Counted from the stretch's first letter, positions 1 to 11,462 are shown. The stretch: DNA of 64,000 nucleotides from Perca fluviatilis (GCF_010015445.1 NC_053115.1:3046000-3109999); one strand, 5' to 3'. Notes: generated from the letters alone by a model not told the origin. Made by a program: numbers and translations.

Positions 1-481
1 GTGCGCGCCCTCTGTCATTATGTGGTGTGTAACCACTTCAGATAGGAAATCTCCAACTGCTTAGAGAGAGATGCAGAGTGGTAGGAGAGTCGAGGGAATA
101 GAAAGACAGACAGAAATATGCCATTGGTTATCCCATTCAGCTTCACATACACACAGTTGGGCTGTGACTTTAGAAAAACATCATAATAATAACTTTCAAC
201 TGATGAGAGGAAACATTTGATTTGTGCGAATGAACTTAAACACAACTCTTATGTAAGTTAACACCACCCTGCTGTCGCTGAGGTGAATGGACTGAAAGCA
301 GGTCGTACACCAAACCCAGTTCTTCCAGTGATCGTCTCCTGTTTGTACAAACAAAAACTTAACAGTATGCAACAGTATGTGTTTGTAGAGCTGTAATCGG
401 CCCTTAAACAAGTACAAGACAAGTACATTTTGATTGGCAGCTTTTTAAAAGCCCAAACCTGTTTACAGCCTGACATTATTC
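1..481. other. unassigned AT-rich DNA, no gene seen
   Basis: I see no convincing exon, RNA gene or recognisable repeat here. The short open frames on both strands have no domain-like composition. Confidence 0.4.
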
Positions 482-571
482 AAATGTATTAATGACTCAT
501 TCTTGACATAAAGCAAAAAGAGCTGTGCGCGTTCTTTTGCTTTTTGTCAAGAATGAGTCATTAATACATTT
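482..571. repeat. perfect 27-bp inverted repeat (hairpin)
   Basis: The arms at 482-508 and 545-571 are exact reverse complements over 27 bases, with a 36-base spacer. The spacer is itself partly complementary (GCAAAAAG against CTTTTTGC-like bases), so nearly the whole 90 bases can fold. It could be a tiny fold-back element or the joined ends of a deleted DNA transposon. No target duplication was identified. Confidence 0.85.
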
Positions 572-989
572 ATTTAACATCATTTATTCGTGACTATCGG
601 AGGCTGTAGGCCACTTGGAAGTTGGAACAAAGAAATAAAAGAAGTCCTCCAGAGGCCAGCCTCGGTTCCACCTCCTCAGCATCCATTTTTCGCGCTAATC
701 GAAACGCATCACCTGACCGCCCGAGCCCGATTAAAATGATAGAAATTGAGATCTTCAGCTCTAATGTGTTGCCGTTCTCAAACTCCATTCGCTACGGAAA
801 ACAAAAGGTGTCAAGCTACGCGCTGAAAATGGCAAGTTTTAAAGAAAATTTGAATTGTGCAACAAGTCAGGCCTGCTTGGTTCTTGTAAAAAATTTACAA
901 AGAATATGTTTAGGGCATTTCCTCTCTTAACTGGGAGGTTTTTGGGGATTGATTGGTGGAGATTGCTGTGGAGGAAGTACACACGGAGA
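572..989. other. unassigned DNA upstream of an L2 fragment
   Basis: No gene is supported. Open frames run into the LINE fragment that follows, but they have no recognisable domain before about position 1000. Confidence 0.35.
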
Positions 990-1772
990 TACACTATGCC
1001 GGCCATTGGGTCTCTATCAGTTTCAGACTGTAATGCTGTGCGTAATCTGGGTGTCATTTTTGACAAATCTATGTGTTTTAACAGTCATGTGAAGTCTGTG
1101 GTTCGTTCCTGTTTTTTCCATCTCAGGAACATTGCTAAAATTAGATCTGTGGTTTCTCAAAGAGAGATGGAGATGCTTGTTCATGCTTTTGTTTCCTCTC
1201 GTTTGGATTATTGCAATGTACTATACACCTGCTTAAACAAATCATCCTTGGGCTCACTGCAAGTCGTACAGAATGCAGCAGCAAGACTTTTATCTAAGAC
1301 CAGCAGGAGGTCGCACATTACTCCTGTGCTTAAGGCTCTTCACTGGCTACCGATTGGTTTTAGAGTGCATTTTAAAATTGTAACTATTACCTATAGAGCC
1401 TTACATGGCCAAGCTCCCTCGTACATCCAGGAACTACTGCACGCACACACTCCTGGTCGCTCTTTGAGGTCTTCATGCCAGGAGCTCTTAATTGTTCCTA
1501 GAACACGTTTTAAAACAAGAGGTGATCGTGCATTTTCGGTGGTGGCCCCAGGGCTCTGGAGCTCTCTCCCTTTAGCCTTGTTAGCTTTGGATTCTCTGGA
1601 AACCTTTAAAAAACATCTGAAGACTCATCTTTTTAGACAAGCATTTTATTAGCCATATAGCTTTGTATGTGTTGTCTTTGCTCTGTTTTTGTTTAACTGT
1701 AAAGCACTTTGTGACCCCTTTTGTCTGTGAAAGGTGCTATATAAATAAAGTTTACTTACTTACTTACACTGG
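990..1772 (+). mobile_element. 5'-truncated L2-clade LINE, 3' part of the polymerase ORF plus tail
   Basis: The frame ending at the stop at 1650-1652 encodes the C-terminal part of an L2/CR1-type non-LTR retrotransposon polymerase. It has the marker LGVIFDKSMCFNSHV, the thumb region with SRLDYCNVLY and VQNAAARLL, then LKALHWLPI, RTRFKTRGDRAFS and the C-terminal LKTHLFRQAFY. The 3' UTR has GCACTTTGTGA and ends in a short TTAC tail (about 1755-1772), typical of fish L2 copies. The catalytic fingers and palm are missing, so this is a dead 5' truncation. The open frame extends upstream to 855, but only the part from roughly 990 looks like L2. Confidence 0.85.
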
Positions 1773-1849
1773 TAAGAGCCAATGAGGTTTAACCATGGAT
1801 CAGCTCATTTAAATAGCTCACGGTACTGTATGTATGTACTATACTGTAT

Positions 1850-2095
1850 TTGGCGTTTTCTTTTGGGTGCACATGTTCCACCAAAACAAGTTCCTTCCCG
1901 AGAATATTTAGCAGAGCCACCGTCGCTGCATCCAGAGCTCAGCGCCGCCCAAGACGATTGTGATTGGTTTAAAGAAATGCAAACAACCCAGAGCATTTTT
2001 CTCTCTCCCATCCCAGAAGGTATCTGTGGTGTAGCCAGACCTTCCTCCACAGCACTGTGGAGATAGGTCTGTTAATGAGAGACTAGACTAGTAGT
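1850..2095 (-). mobile_element. unclassified non-autonomous repeat, family A, copy 1
   Basis: This shares several blocks with copies at 7890-8590, 11370-11460 and 61560-61775. The blocks are a hairpin-like TCCACAGCGCTGTGGA, TCTGTGGTGTAGCCAGACC, a block around AATCACAATCGTCTTGGGC in the sense direction, and GGAACTTGTTTTGGTGGAAC. No coding capacity was seen. The class is not determined. The short palindrome and the TAGTCTC-type end suggest a DNA-transposon MITE or a tRNA-unrelated SINE. Confidence 0.65.
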
Positions 2096-2788
2096 AATAG
2101 GGGGACTAAATAAATAATATTTATGAGATGCTATCATGTCATATGGTAATAGTTAGCTGCAATTTGTGTAGTGTTATTGCCACTAAAACATGTTACCAAA
2201 GAAGAATGGCCTATTATTAGGTACTTGTGTCTTGTGGTTTTCAGAAACTCTTTCAGTTGGTCCAAAACCAATCATATCACTCTGTCTTTGAAGTAAGGAA
2301 TAACAGCAAAATGGCCCCGCGTCCCAGGCTTTATTCAGGTCCCAGATTTGGCAGCACCAGAGGTTTGCAGGGTTAAGTCTTAAAGATGCAGGCGATATTT
2401 AGGTCTTATCGAAGAACTTGAGTATAAAATATCCATGAAGAAGAGGAGGATAGAAGGATGAAAAGACCAAAGATGGCTGCTGACTTTCTCCTCCATGTGG
2501 CTGTGCAGAGAAGAGGGGGAGGACAAGACAAGGATGAATGGAGGGAGGGTTGCAGTCATCTTCTCCATGACTCCACAGCGGTCACTGTGGTGAGAAAGAC
2601 AAGGGAGTGAGCGGACGAGGAGAGAGGTTTGTATGGAGAAGAAAGAGAAAAGGAAATGCACATAATGATAGAGACAATTAAAAAAAAAAAAACCTAACCC
2701 AACTCCAAGCAAAGGACGAAGAAGAGGATGTTAAAGATGGATGGATGATGTAATTATCTCTTTCTCAAGTGGTTGCATTAAAGAACGA
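2096..2788. other. unassigned DNA, no gene seen
   Basis: Purine-rich on the plus strand around 2430-2720, with a short poly-A run near 2680. No exon with splice sites and conserved coding is recognisable. Confidence 0.4.
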
Positions 2789-2880
2789 TTCAATTCAATT
2801 TTATTTATAGTATCAAATCATAACATAGGTTATCTCGAGACACTTTACAGATAGAGTAGGTCTAGACCACACTCTATACA
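2789..2880 (-). mobile_element. LINE 3'-end fragment (minus orientation)
   Basis: Starts with TTCAATTCAATTTTATTTAT and continues with TATCTCGAGACACTTTACAG. On the minus strand this reads as a LINE 3' end with an AATAAAATTGAATTGAA tail, a form I know from many percomorph genomes. No coding part remains. Confidence 0.55.
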
Positions 2881-3224
2881 GGGGGATGATGGACTGCACG
2901 ATGAGGAGGAGAAGGAAAGATGTGATGTCATGTGGCCGAAGTCGAGACTGACCGATAAGAAAACAGGCGAGAGGGCGCTCTAGGCTTGTGACAACTAGAA
3001 TGCTGCTCCTAAAGACAACTGAGAAAGAAAAGAGATAACAAACTGCAGGTAGTAAAATATGCAGCCCGAAAATGGTAATCGAGCAGCAGAAAGAAAGTTT
3101 GAGCTAGTTGTTCTGTGTGCTATTGTGTAGTTCAATAACTGTTAATGTGTTACGTTAACAAACCGGACACCTACCCTATTCAGCCTGATGTTCTGGGTGC
3201 TATTGTGTAGTTGACAGATGAAAA

Positions 3225-3312
3225 GAAAAAGTCTAAATAAATGCGACTTATAGTCCGGAAAATACGGTAAATGTCATTTAGACACAAATACATTTAATAA
3301 ATGACATTTTGA
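3225..3312. mobile_element. DNA-transposon end fragments
   Basis: The stretch ATGCGACTTATAGTCCGGAA followed by AATACGGTA at about 3241-3269 matches a terminus I recognise from widespread fish DNA transposons. The next 40 bases (CATTTAGACACAAATAC, then TTAATAAATGACAT) recur at 56049-56084 and in altered form near 32860-32900. Confidence 0.5.
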
Positions 3313-3904
3313 GGGCATAAGGACAGACAGACGTTCCAGGAGGAGAGCAGTATAAAGCGAGTGAGAAGGCTCGAGGTTAAAGGAGGTGAAGTGTGTCAGA
3401 TGTTCTCATTTGAATCTCCAGATGTTTTTAGTTTTTTTGCATACAGCTCCTTCATGTCTCGACACGCTTCAGAGAGCTCCGCAGAAACCCATTATCAACT
3501 GGGGCGCGTTCAATCTTCAAACTGCCTGCACCTTGTCGCTACGGTTTCCTGGTTGAACGACATGTTTCTCCGGAACGGTGTGCAACAGGCTTTGAGTTGA
3601 GTTTTCTCTCCCGTTTGGTGGGTGTATCTCTCTCTCGTTTATTGGCTGTGTCACAGCAGGGGATACCCAATCAGCAGAGACGTGTCTGTAAACACTGCGC
3701 ACACAACAGGGTTCAACGCACCCCCCGTTTCAGTTTAAAGCAATGCGTTGCTACCAGGTGCCAACCATGTGTGACGTCACCCGTAGGTTTGTGGAGATCT
3801 GCTATGAGTTGTGGAGTTTGCTATTAACGGGCGCAGCCATCCAGGTTGCGAATGTGATGATTTTAGACTAGAGGAAGGAGCTCTTACACTCTACATTACA
3901 CACT
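3313..3904. other. unassigned DNA, no gene seen
   Basis: Short open frames on both strands show no domain or splice-site support. Nothing is annotated. Confidence 0.35.
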
Positions 3905-4545
3905 TTCACTGGCAATCACATCATAGCCACGCCCTAAAACACCCCCTGCTTTATCGCCGATTTTAAAATCAACGAGACCATCATTCAAAAAATTATCATC
4001 ATTCTGTGTTGCAGAAGACTTAAAACTAGCGATTGAGACCATGAACTCATTATGAAAATGTTTACTGAGGTAATAAATCAAGAGAGAAGTGGGTCACTTT
4101 CTCATAGACTTCTACAGAAACCGAACTCCTGTGTCGCCCCCTGCTGGAATTCAGATATAATGCAGGTTTAAGGAGTCTCCCCCTGCAGGAATTCAGATAG
4201 AAAGCAGGTTTAAGGAGTCTCCCCCTGCAGGAATTCAGATAGAAAGCAGGTTTAAGGAGTCTCCCCCTGCAGGAATTCAGATAGAAAGCAGGTTTAAGGA
4301 GTCTCCCCCTGCAGGAATTCAGATATAATGCAGGTTTAAGGAGTCTCCCCCTGCAGGAATTCAGATAGAAAGCAGGTTTAAGGAGTCTCCCCCTGCAGGA
4401 ATTCAGATAGAAAGCAGGTTTAAGGAGTCTCCCCCTGCAGGAATTCAGAGAGAAAGCAGGTTTAAGGCACTTCTGCATTTGCAGCACTTGGCCGAACCGG
4501 ATGCATTGTCCATTAATATTATACAGTCTATGGTTGTTACGTTTT
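3905..4545. mobile_element. non-autonomous repeat family B, copy 1, carrying an internal minisatellite
   Basis: The flanks of the minisatellite match a second copy at 56808-57125: CCCCTGCTTTATCG, GAAGACTT.AAACTAGCGA, CTCATTATGAA, TTTCTCATAGACTT, then CTTCTGCATT and a terminal CAGTCTATGGTTG-like block. In the second copy the segment that forms the array here is present only once (57024-57061). The element has no coding capacity. Confidence 0.65.
4137..4467. repeat. 42-bp minisatellite, 8 copies
   Basis: The unit is 42 bp and contains CCCCCTGCAGGAATTCAGAT and GCAGGTTTAAGGAGTCT. About eight near-identical copies lie head to tail, with ATATAATG and AGAAAGC variants. Because 42 is a multiple of three, the minus strand shows a long open frame of a repeated 14-residue peptide. 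That frame is a by-product of the period and not evidence of a gene. Confidence 0.95.
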
Positions 4546-5280
4546 GTCGACGCTGAACGTGGCCATGAACTAAACTGGCCCACCTGTCTGACATTGATGA
4601 TGTTATCAGTGTGTTACGCAGATGGTCCAGACGGTTGGATGAGTAAGCATTTGAAAGCAGCAGTTCAAACATTAAGATTGCTGTGAGTGCCAGCTTTGCT
4701 GTTTGAAATCTTAGTCATGTCGATTAAAAACATATTGTGCACTGCAGGTGTCAGCAGAAGGCGCATTAAATAACGTAGCAGCAGTTGTGTGTCATTACAG
4801 ACAGTTTACCGTTATCTGGGACTTTATTAAGAAGACCAACAAATATGTAGGAATAAGACATGCACAAACTTATTATATTTTAGTACTAATTTCAGGAAGG
4901 TTTGATAATTATCTTGATTATACCATACTATGATATTTTGGCCACAATAATTGCAGACTGAGAATTTGATTGCCTAGATTTTAATATATTTTCTATTCGA
5001 AGATGTAAGAAGCCATATCTTTTTAATACGGTCCAAGTCAGCCAAACTTCCAAGAGTTCTGTATTATTTCCCGAATGTCACTGTGAGAACGAATGAACTT
5101 TAGAGCCTTTATAATTATCCCTGCATCCTCATAACTCTTTTTATTAATTTAGATCATCACAGACTAAAGCTCTCACCGACACCCAGGTGAATATCACTTC
5201 TGTGATTTCTGCTGGCAATAATACAGTTAAATATGTACATATTTAACACATTTTTTCAGCCTTTTTACATAATTATAATA
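4546..5280. other. unassigned AT-rich DNA
   Basis: No gene or recognisable mobile element is supported. Confidence 0.35.
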
Positions 5281-6575
5281 GATTTTATTTAAAGGCGCCT
5301 TTCTCGGCACTGAAGGACATCATACAGGGATACATAAGACATTTAAAAGCAGCAAAAAATATAAATAAAAATAAAATAAAACTATAGAAACAACAGAAAG
5401 AGGCAGACCAATTGACATCAAGTGGAATAGGCAGTTTTAAACAGATGTGTTTTGAGTTGCAATTTGAAATCGGAATGAATCGATTAGGGCTGTGTTCGAT
5501 TGAAGAAAATCTTAGTCGACTAACACTCATTCAATTGTATCGACTAATCGATTAGTTGATTTAATCGACAGATCTGTAAATCTGAGTTTCTCCGCAAAGA
5601 GTCATGCAAAAGGATGCATATATTGAATAAGATAACGCCTCCTTTGCATATTTAAACACAACATTTCAGAAAACGTGTAATACAACAAATAACTGCCTTA
5701 AATGAAAGTAATCAAAGTAGGTTTCACGGTGATATCTATTAGGTCAAATGTCAACCCTTAATTCTTGTGTTTACCAGAGATGTGCTCGTACGTTTCTTGG
5801 AAATAAGTCATTCAGCATGAAAACAGCATCAAACATGAACTAATGGACTAAAGAGATCTAAGTTGACTAAGACCAAAACCACAGATTAGTCGACTAATCC
5901 ACTAAGAGGGAGCAGCGCTAGTATCAATGTTTCTGAGTTGGGGTGGTAATGAATGCCAGAGATGGGGAGCAGAGCGGCTGAATGCTCTGCTCCCCATGGT
6001 GGTGAGAGGGAGGGGCAGAGACGATTGATATTTTTTAGGTGGAAGTAGGCAGTGTTATTGATGTGGGGTGGAAAGGATAGTGTGCTGTCAAGGATGACAC
6101 CCAGACTCTTAACCTTGGGGGGAGGGTGAAACGGAGGAGTTATCAATAGTGAGAGAAAAACTGTTGGTTTCGGATAAAGTGGATTTGGTGCCAATGAGGA
6201 GAACCTCTGTTTTATTACTGTTTAATTTGAGGAAGTTTTGGGTGAGCCAGGTTTTTATTTCAGAGATGCAATCAGTAAGGGAGGTGGGCGGAAGAGTGGA
6301 GGAGGGTTTGGTGGGGAGGTAGAGCTGGGTGTCATCGGCATAACGGTGGAAGTGAATGTTAAATTTGCGGAAGATATTGCCGAGGGGAAGGAGGTAAATG
6401 ATGAAGAGTAGGGGCCCCAGGACAGAGCCCTGGGGCACACCTGAAGTGACGGAGGAGGGAATGGATTTAAAAGACTTGAGTTGAATGAACTGAGTGCGTC
6501 CAGAGAGGTAAGAAGTGGACCAGTCTAACGGAGTGTTGTGTTCAAAATGTTTAATTAGAGTGAATTCAGACAAGA
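5281..6575 (-). mobile_element. L2-clade LINE, partial reverse transcriptase, internally deleted and interrupted
   Basis: Read on the minus strand from 6573, the ORF has RT blocks [28 protein letters not shown] and the catalytic [12 protein letters not shown], then [15 protein letters not shown] frameshift at the run of Cs near 6115-6123 separates this from [19 protein letters not shown]. After [12 protein letters not shown] an internal deletion removes most of the thumb, and the frame resumes with [18 protein letters not shown]. The C-terminus LKLQLKTHLFKTAYST is at 5420-5480, separated by an inserted element at 5486-5897. The 3' tail ends near 5281 with AAATAAAATC. The copy is therefore 5' truncated, frameshifted, deleted and interrupted, with no function. 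Confidence 0.85.
5486..5897. mobile_element. MITE-like insertion inside the L2 copy
   Basis: Begins TTAGGGCTGTGTTCGATTG and ends with GATTAGTCGACTAATCC. Both ends are rich in TTAGTCGACTAA and CGATTA motifs in inverted order (TCTTAGTCGACTAACAC near the left end, TTAGTCGACTAAT near the right). It splits the L2 C-terminal coding region cleanly. It resembles hAT-type MITEs that start TAGGGCTG. The exact ends and target duplication are uncertain. Confidence 0.6.
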
Positions 6576-6739
6576 ATAGGGCTTCAGTATGTCTAAATTA
6601 ATTTAAGAATACCATACCACACCATACTGGACCAGATCTGTGGTTGTGTAAATGAACACAACATAAACAGGGTGACTGTTAGATTCCCTGAAATAAACAG
6701 CAGTCATCATCCAAAGCATCTGTAAGGGCTTTAGTCCAA

Positions 6740-7330
6740 AATACACACCAACCATAGACAGTATATATATAAACTGGACCACCAGGTCCCGTGTCTCTGG
6801 ACAGAGACCAGTGAAGGATGTCAGAAGTCTCTTTCCCGGTGCTGGCTGAGCGTTACTGAGCAGCCTCCAACTGAGCTTGAAGACGTAAATGTGACGTGAG
6901 CAACCTGTCTGAAAGTGTGAAGTCTTCTGGTAGCTGTGCCGAGAGAAATCTCAATCATTCCCAATCTTACAGAGACGGAGAGCGTAGGTATATGTAAGGA
7001 GATAACATAGGCACAGGCTAATTACTGATCACTAACATGCTAGTTAACATTAGTCATTAAACCTAAACAGATAATGGAAGTCCAAACTGCCTGAGAGCTT
7101 CTCCTGTACTATACGGTAATTCCTCTACTGTGTGACAGTAAGTCTTTCATTCATTGTTGTGTTTCTTTAGAAATAAACAACGGACAAATAGTCTTTAAAA
7201 GCTTCAGATGTAAAGTTATTCTCTGTCAAAGTGACGTCAAAATGAATGGGAGTCAATGGGATGCTAACGGGAGGTGATCGTTTTGTAGCATCAAAATGGC
7301 GCCATAGGAGGTTTGAGTTCTGAAGCGAAG
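6740..7330. mobile_element. probable non-autonomous repeat (low certainty)
   Basis: Begins near ACCATAGACAGTATATATA, the reverse complement of an end seen near 4535 (CAGTCTATGGTTG) and 57117 (AGCCTATAGTCAG). It continues through GTGACGTCAAAATGAATGGG to AAAATGGCGCCATA. I recognise this composition from dispersed fish repeats, but I could not define both ends. Confidence 0.4.
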
Positions 7331-7368
7331 CTTACCCTCTTGGCACCAACCCACACATCTGTCATCCA

Positions 7369-7641
<273 letters not shown>

Positions 7642-7889
7642 AGCAGCTTGTTATCACTGTTTGTGATTCCTGGTTAAACCCAGCCTGAGGCTACCAGGAC
7701 CTGTGAGTGAGTGAGTGAGTGAGAGAGGAATGCTAACAGACTGGTTTATGGTTAAAGAAAGTGTACCTAATGCAGCTCTGAAGTATTGAGGGGTTGTAAC
7801 TGTTTCACTCTTCGTGCCTCAAGTCCTTTTGCTGTCCTGTCGCTTTTCATATCAATAAACATTTCCCTCTCCTCTCAGTCAGCGTATAT

Positions 7890-8590
7890 TTTGTACAGTG
7901 CTGCAGAGGAGGGTCTGGCGAGTCCACACAGCATTTCTGGATGGCAGAAAAACATGCTCTGGTTTATTGGCATCTCTTTTAAGCAAAAAGGTGACCGAGC
8001 CTTTTCTATTGCTGGCCCTCAGCTGTGGAACCGACTGCCACCTGACATCAGAGATGCTCCTTCAATTGTGATATTCAAAGCCAGGCTCAAAACTCACCTT
8101 TTTACATTGGCCTTCCCGGCCTTTTAATTGTCTTATCCTGCTATGTTTGAAATTAAGTGTTTGTCTTTCGATGTCCTTTTTAGCCTAAATCACTGATTTG
8201 TACGTGTGTTTAATTTTCTCACCCTGTGGCTAATGCGCAATGTACAGCACTTTGGTCAGCGCGAGCTGTTTTTAAATGTGCTATAGAAATAAACTTTTCT
8301 TACTTACTTACTTTAAACCAATCACAGTCGTCTTGGGCGGGGCTAAGCGTCACACGGTGCCTCTGCTAAATAGCCTCTGGAAGGAACTTGTATTGGTGGA
8401 ACATGTGTACGTTCAAAAGTAGTTTTAGTCGTGCAACAGAAAACTCAGATTGGACAGATAGTCTAGCTAGCTGTCTGGATTTACCCTGCAGAGATCTGAG
8501 GAGCAGTTAACCATAGTCCTCACAAATCAGCCGGAGGTTAGAGCGCCAACACAGAGACAGAGGAAGGGAACGTCGTGGATGTAGACTAAG
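7890..8590 (+). mobile_element. family A repeat, copy 2, split by an L2 insertion
   Basis: The left part (7890-7979) has GAGGAGGGTCTGGCGA, ACACAGCATTTCTGG and ACATGCTCTGGTTTATTGGC. The right part (8312-8590) resumes with CTTTAAACCAATCACAGTCG, TCTTGGGCGGGGCTAAGCG and GGAACTTGTATTGGTGGAAC, and runs on for about 200 bp. The two parts join in the order seen in copy 1, so the piece between them arrived later. Confidence 0.8.
7980..8316 (+). mobile_element. short L2 3' fragment nested in family A copy 2
   Basis: Encodes KGDRAFSIAGPQLWNRLPPD and FKARLKTHLFTLAFPAF followed by a stop at 8125. The 3' UTR has CAGCACTTTGGTCAG, GTGCTATAGAAATAAA and a TTAC tail. It inserted at a CTTTAA-like site: TTTTAA lies to the left and CTTTAA to the right, a possible short target duplication. 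It is a severely 5'-truncated dead copy. Confidence 0.85.
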
Positions 8591-8764
8591 TCAGAATAAG
8601 CTGTAGTTTGTGTGTGTTCATGGTAATGGAGGAACATGTCACCCAGAGCAACAGTGATGTGTTTTTAACAGTTTTTGGAGCTTGATGGCACAGAGGAATC
8701 ATCGGGCTTTGGGTACACAGACGATACTTGTTAGGTTTCGTCCTATTTGTGGGATTTGTTCCTG

Positions 8765-9562
8765 ACACAAACACACGCACACAGACACAAACACACACAG
8801 ACACAAACACACACAGAGACACACACACAGACACAAACACACACAGAGACACACACACAGACACAGACACGCACACAGAGACAGACACACACAGACACAA
8901 ACACACACAGAGACACACACACAGACACAAACACACACAGAGACACACACACAGACACAGACACGCACACAGAGACAGACACATGCACACAGAGACACAC
9001 ACAAACACACACACACACAGAGACAGACACACACACATAGACACAAAGAGAAACACAGACACACACGCATGCACGCACACACACACTCACAGACAAACAC
9101 GCACACAGACACACAGAGACATAGACACAAACACACGCACACAGACACGCACAGACACACACACAGACACAAACACACACACAGACACAGACACAGACAC
9201 GCACACACAGACACACACACACACACAGACACACACACAAACACACACACACACAGAGACAGACACACACACATAGACACAAAGAGAAACGAACGCACCG
9301 CACACGCACCACACACTCACAGACAAACACGCACACAGACACACAGAGACATAGACACAAACACACGCACACAGACACACACACAGACACGAACAAACAC
9401 ACGACGCATGCACGCATCGCATGACGCACACACACAAACACACACACACACACAGAGACAGACACACACACACACACATAGACACAAACGCACGCACACA
9501 GACACGCACACAGACGCACGCACGCACGCACGCACACACAAACACACACACACACAGAGACA

Positions 9563-9598
<36 letters not shown>

Positions 9599-10011
9599 CA
9601 CAAAGAGAAACACACAGACACACGCATGCACGCACACAGACGCACACACACACTCAGACAAACACACGCACATAGACACACACGCACACAGACACACGCA
9701 CACACACAGACACACACACGCACACAGACACACACATACGCACACACACACACACACGCACAGACCTACAGACACACACACATGCAGACACAGACACACA
9801 CACACGCACACAGACCTACAGACACACACACACACACAGACACACAGACACACATGCACCCACACACACAAACACACATGCACGCAGACACCACACACAC
9901 AGACCTACAGACACACACACACACACACATGAAGACACACAGACACACATGCACGCAGACACACACACACACATGCACGCACGCACGCACACAGAGACAC
10001 ACACACAAAGA
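8765..10011. repeat. 1.25-kb compound CA microsatellite with higher-order structure
   Basis: Built from ACAC, ACAG, ACGC and ACAA blocks. Longer blocks recur: CATAGACACAAAGAGAAAC occurs at about 9037, 9272 and 9593, and its neighbours are also repeated, giving units of roughly 235 and 320 bp. Long open frames of alternating C/V or H/T residues in all six frames are artefacts of the dinucleotide period. Confidence 0.95.
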
Positions 10012-10542
10012 AAAATGTGCACTATAATCAGACTTTGCTTGAAATAAACAAAAGAGGGAGACCTGTGTAATTAGCAGCAAGCCGCTGGAGTTGAGTTTAA
10101 GTCTCCTTTCAAGGACCGATGAAGACTCAAACTTCATCAACAGAAATAACAAGACGTCCAGCCTTCACGGGATGATTGACAGATCATCTCTGCGAAGTGT
10201 AAGATGGATGTTATAATCACCACAAGATCTATTTCTAAAAGTCAGAGAGCGATTAATAAAGTGACTTCTAACCTGTTATTGAAGTACGTTTCCCAGCTGG
10301 TGGGAGTCAGCTTCGTCTGAACTGTGTTTCACCTTTTTTTTTTTTTTTTTTAGCCGAGCGAATGAGTGGACTGTGTGCTGAGCAGAGCGAGTGAGTTCAG
10401 GTGTTTTTGTGGGTGGCGAGCCAGATCCTTGTAGAAACAGTCTGACAACACGCTGCCTGTCTGTGTGTTTCCACAGTGGCCGGGCGTCAGGCAGGCTAAC
10501 AGCACACCGACACTGAGCTTCTGTTAGCAACATGGACATGTC

Positions 10543-10548
<6 letters not shown>
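10012..10548. other. unassigned DNA between CA tracts
   Basis: Contains a 20-base T run at about 10332-10351. No gene is supported. Confidence 0.4.
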
Positions 10549-10602
<54 letters not shown>

Positions 10603-10692
10603 ACCAAGCACACACACACACATATAACACACACACACACAGAGAGATTAACACACACACACACACAAAACACACAGAGAAACACAAAAATA

Positions 10693-10726
<34 letters not shown>

Positions 10727-10824
10727 GACACACCACACACACACACACACACAGAGAGACTCACACATATAAACACAAAAGAACAGACACACACACACAT
10801 GCACAGACACACAGAGAGAGAGAG

Positions 10825-10858
<34 letters not shown>

Positions 10859-11117
10859 ACAGACACACACAGAGACACACACACAGACACAGAGCGACAC
10901 ACACACACAAAGAGACACACACTCACACACAGAGACACACAGACACACACAGAGACACACACAGAGCGACACACACACACAAAAAGACACACACTCACAC
11001 ACACACAGACAGACACACACACACATGCACAGACACACAGAGAGAGACACACACACACACACAGAGACACAGAGACACACACAGACAGAGACAGACACAC
11101 ACAAACACACTCTCTCT

Positions 11118-11154
<37 letters not shown>

Positions 11155-11189
11155 ACACACACAGAGACACACAGACACACACACAGACT
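10549..11189. repeat. 0.64-kb compound CA microsatellite
   Basis: CA repeat with ACAGAGAC, AAAGACAC and ACACTCAC interruptions. It is the second large CA tract within 2 kb. No coding is supported. Confidence 0.95.
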
Positions 11190-11204
11190 GTTGTGATGGT
11201 TATA

Positions 11205-11340
11205 ACTTTTTATAAGAAGTATTCAGATACTTTATGGAAGTAAAAGTAGCAATACTGCAATGTAAAAATACTCCATTACAAGTAAAAGTCCTGCATTCAA
11301 AGTTGTACTCTTGTAAAGTAGGAAAATACTCAACGTTGTC
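11205..11340. mobile_element. fish interspersed repeat fragment
   Basis: The stretch GAAGTAAAAGTAGCAATACT, then AAAAATACTCCATTACAAGT and AAAAGTCCTGCATTCAAA, is a dispersed repeat I recognise from many percomorph genomes. The class is not certain and there is no coding. Confidence 0.55.
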
Positions 11341-11369
11341 ACAGTCAGGGTTGTCCTAGTCTCGCATTG

Positions 11370-11462
11370 ACAGACCTACTGTATCTCCACAGCGCTGTGG
11401 AGTAGGCTAAGCTCTGGCTACACCACAGATGCATTCTGGGATAGGAGAAAAAAAGTGCAGAG
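11370..11462 (+). mobile_element. family A repeat, copy 3 (short)
   Basis: Has TCTCCACAGCGCTGTGGAG, then CTCTGGCTACACCACAGAT and GCATTCTGGGATAGGAGAAA, in the same order as the other copies. It breaks off after about 90 bp. Confidence 0.7.

Noticed and set aside
855..1652. A host protein-coding gene of 265 codons
   Set aside because: The recognisable part is the C-terminal polymerase of an L2 LINE with a LINE 3' tail, so it is a retrotransposon remnant.
4062..4583. Minus-strand frame of about 170 residues with a repeated 14-residue peptide
   Set aside because: The period of 42 bases keeps the frame open. The array is an expansion of mobile-element DNA, and there is no start context or homologue.
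8586..11215. Many open frames of C/V or H/T residues
   Set aside because: Products of CA/TG dinucleotide repeats, present in all frames and both strands, with no codon structure. The same holds for 17.7-19.8, 21.3-22.6, 57.5-58.6 and 62.8-63.0 kb.
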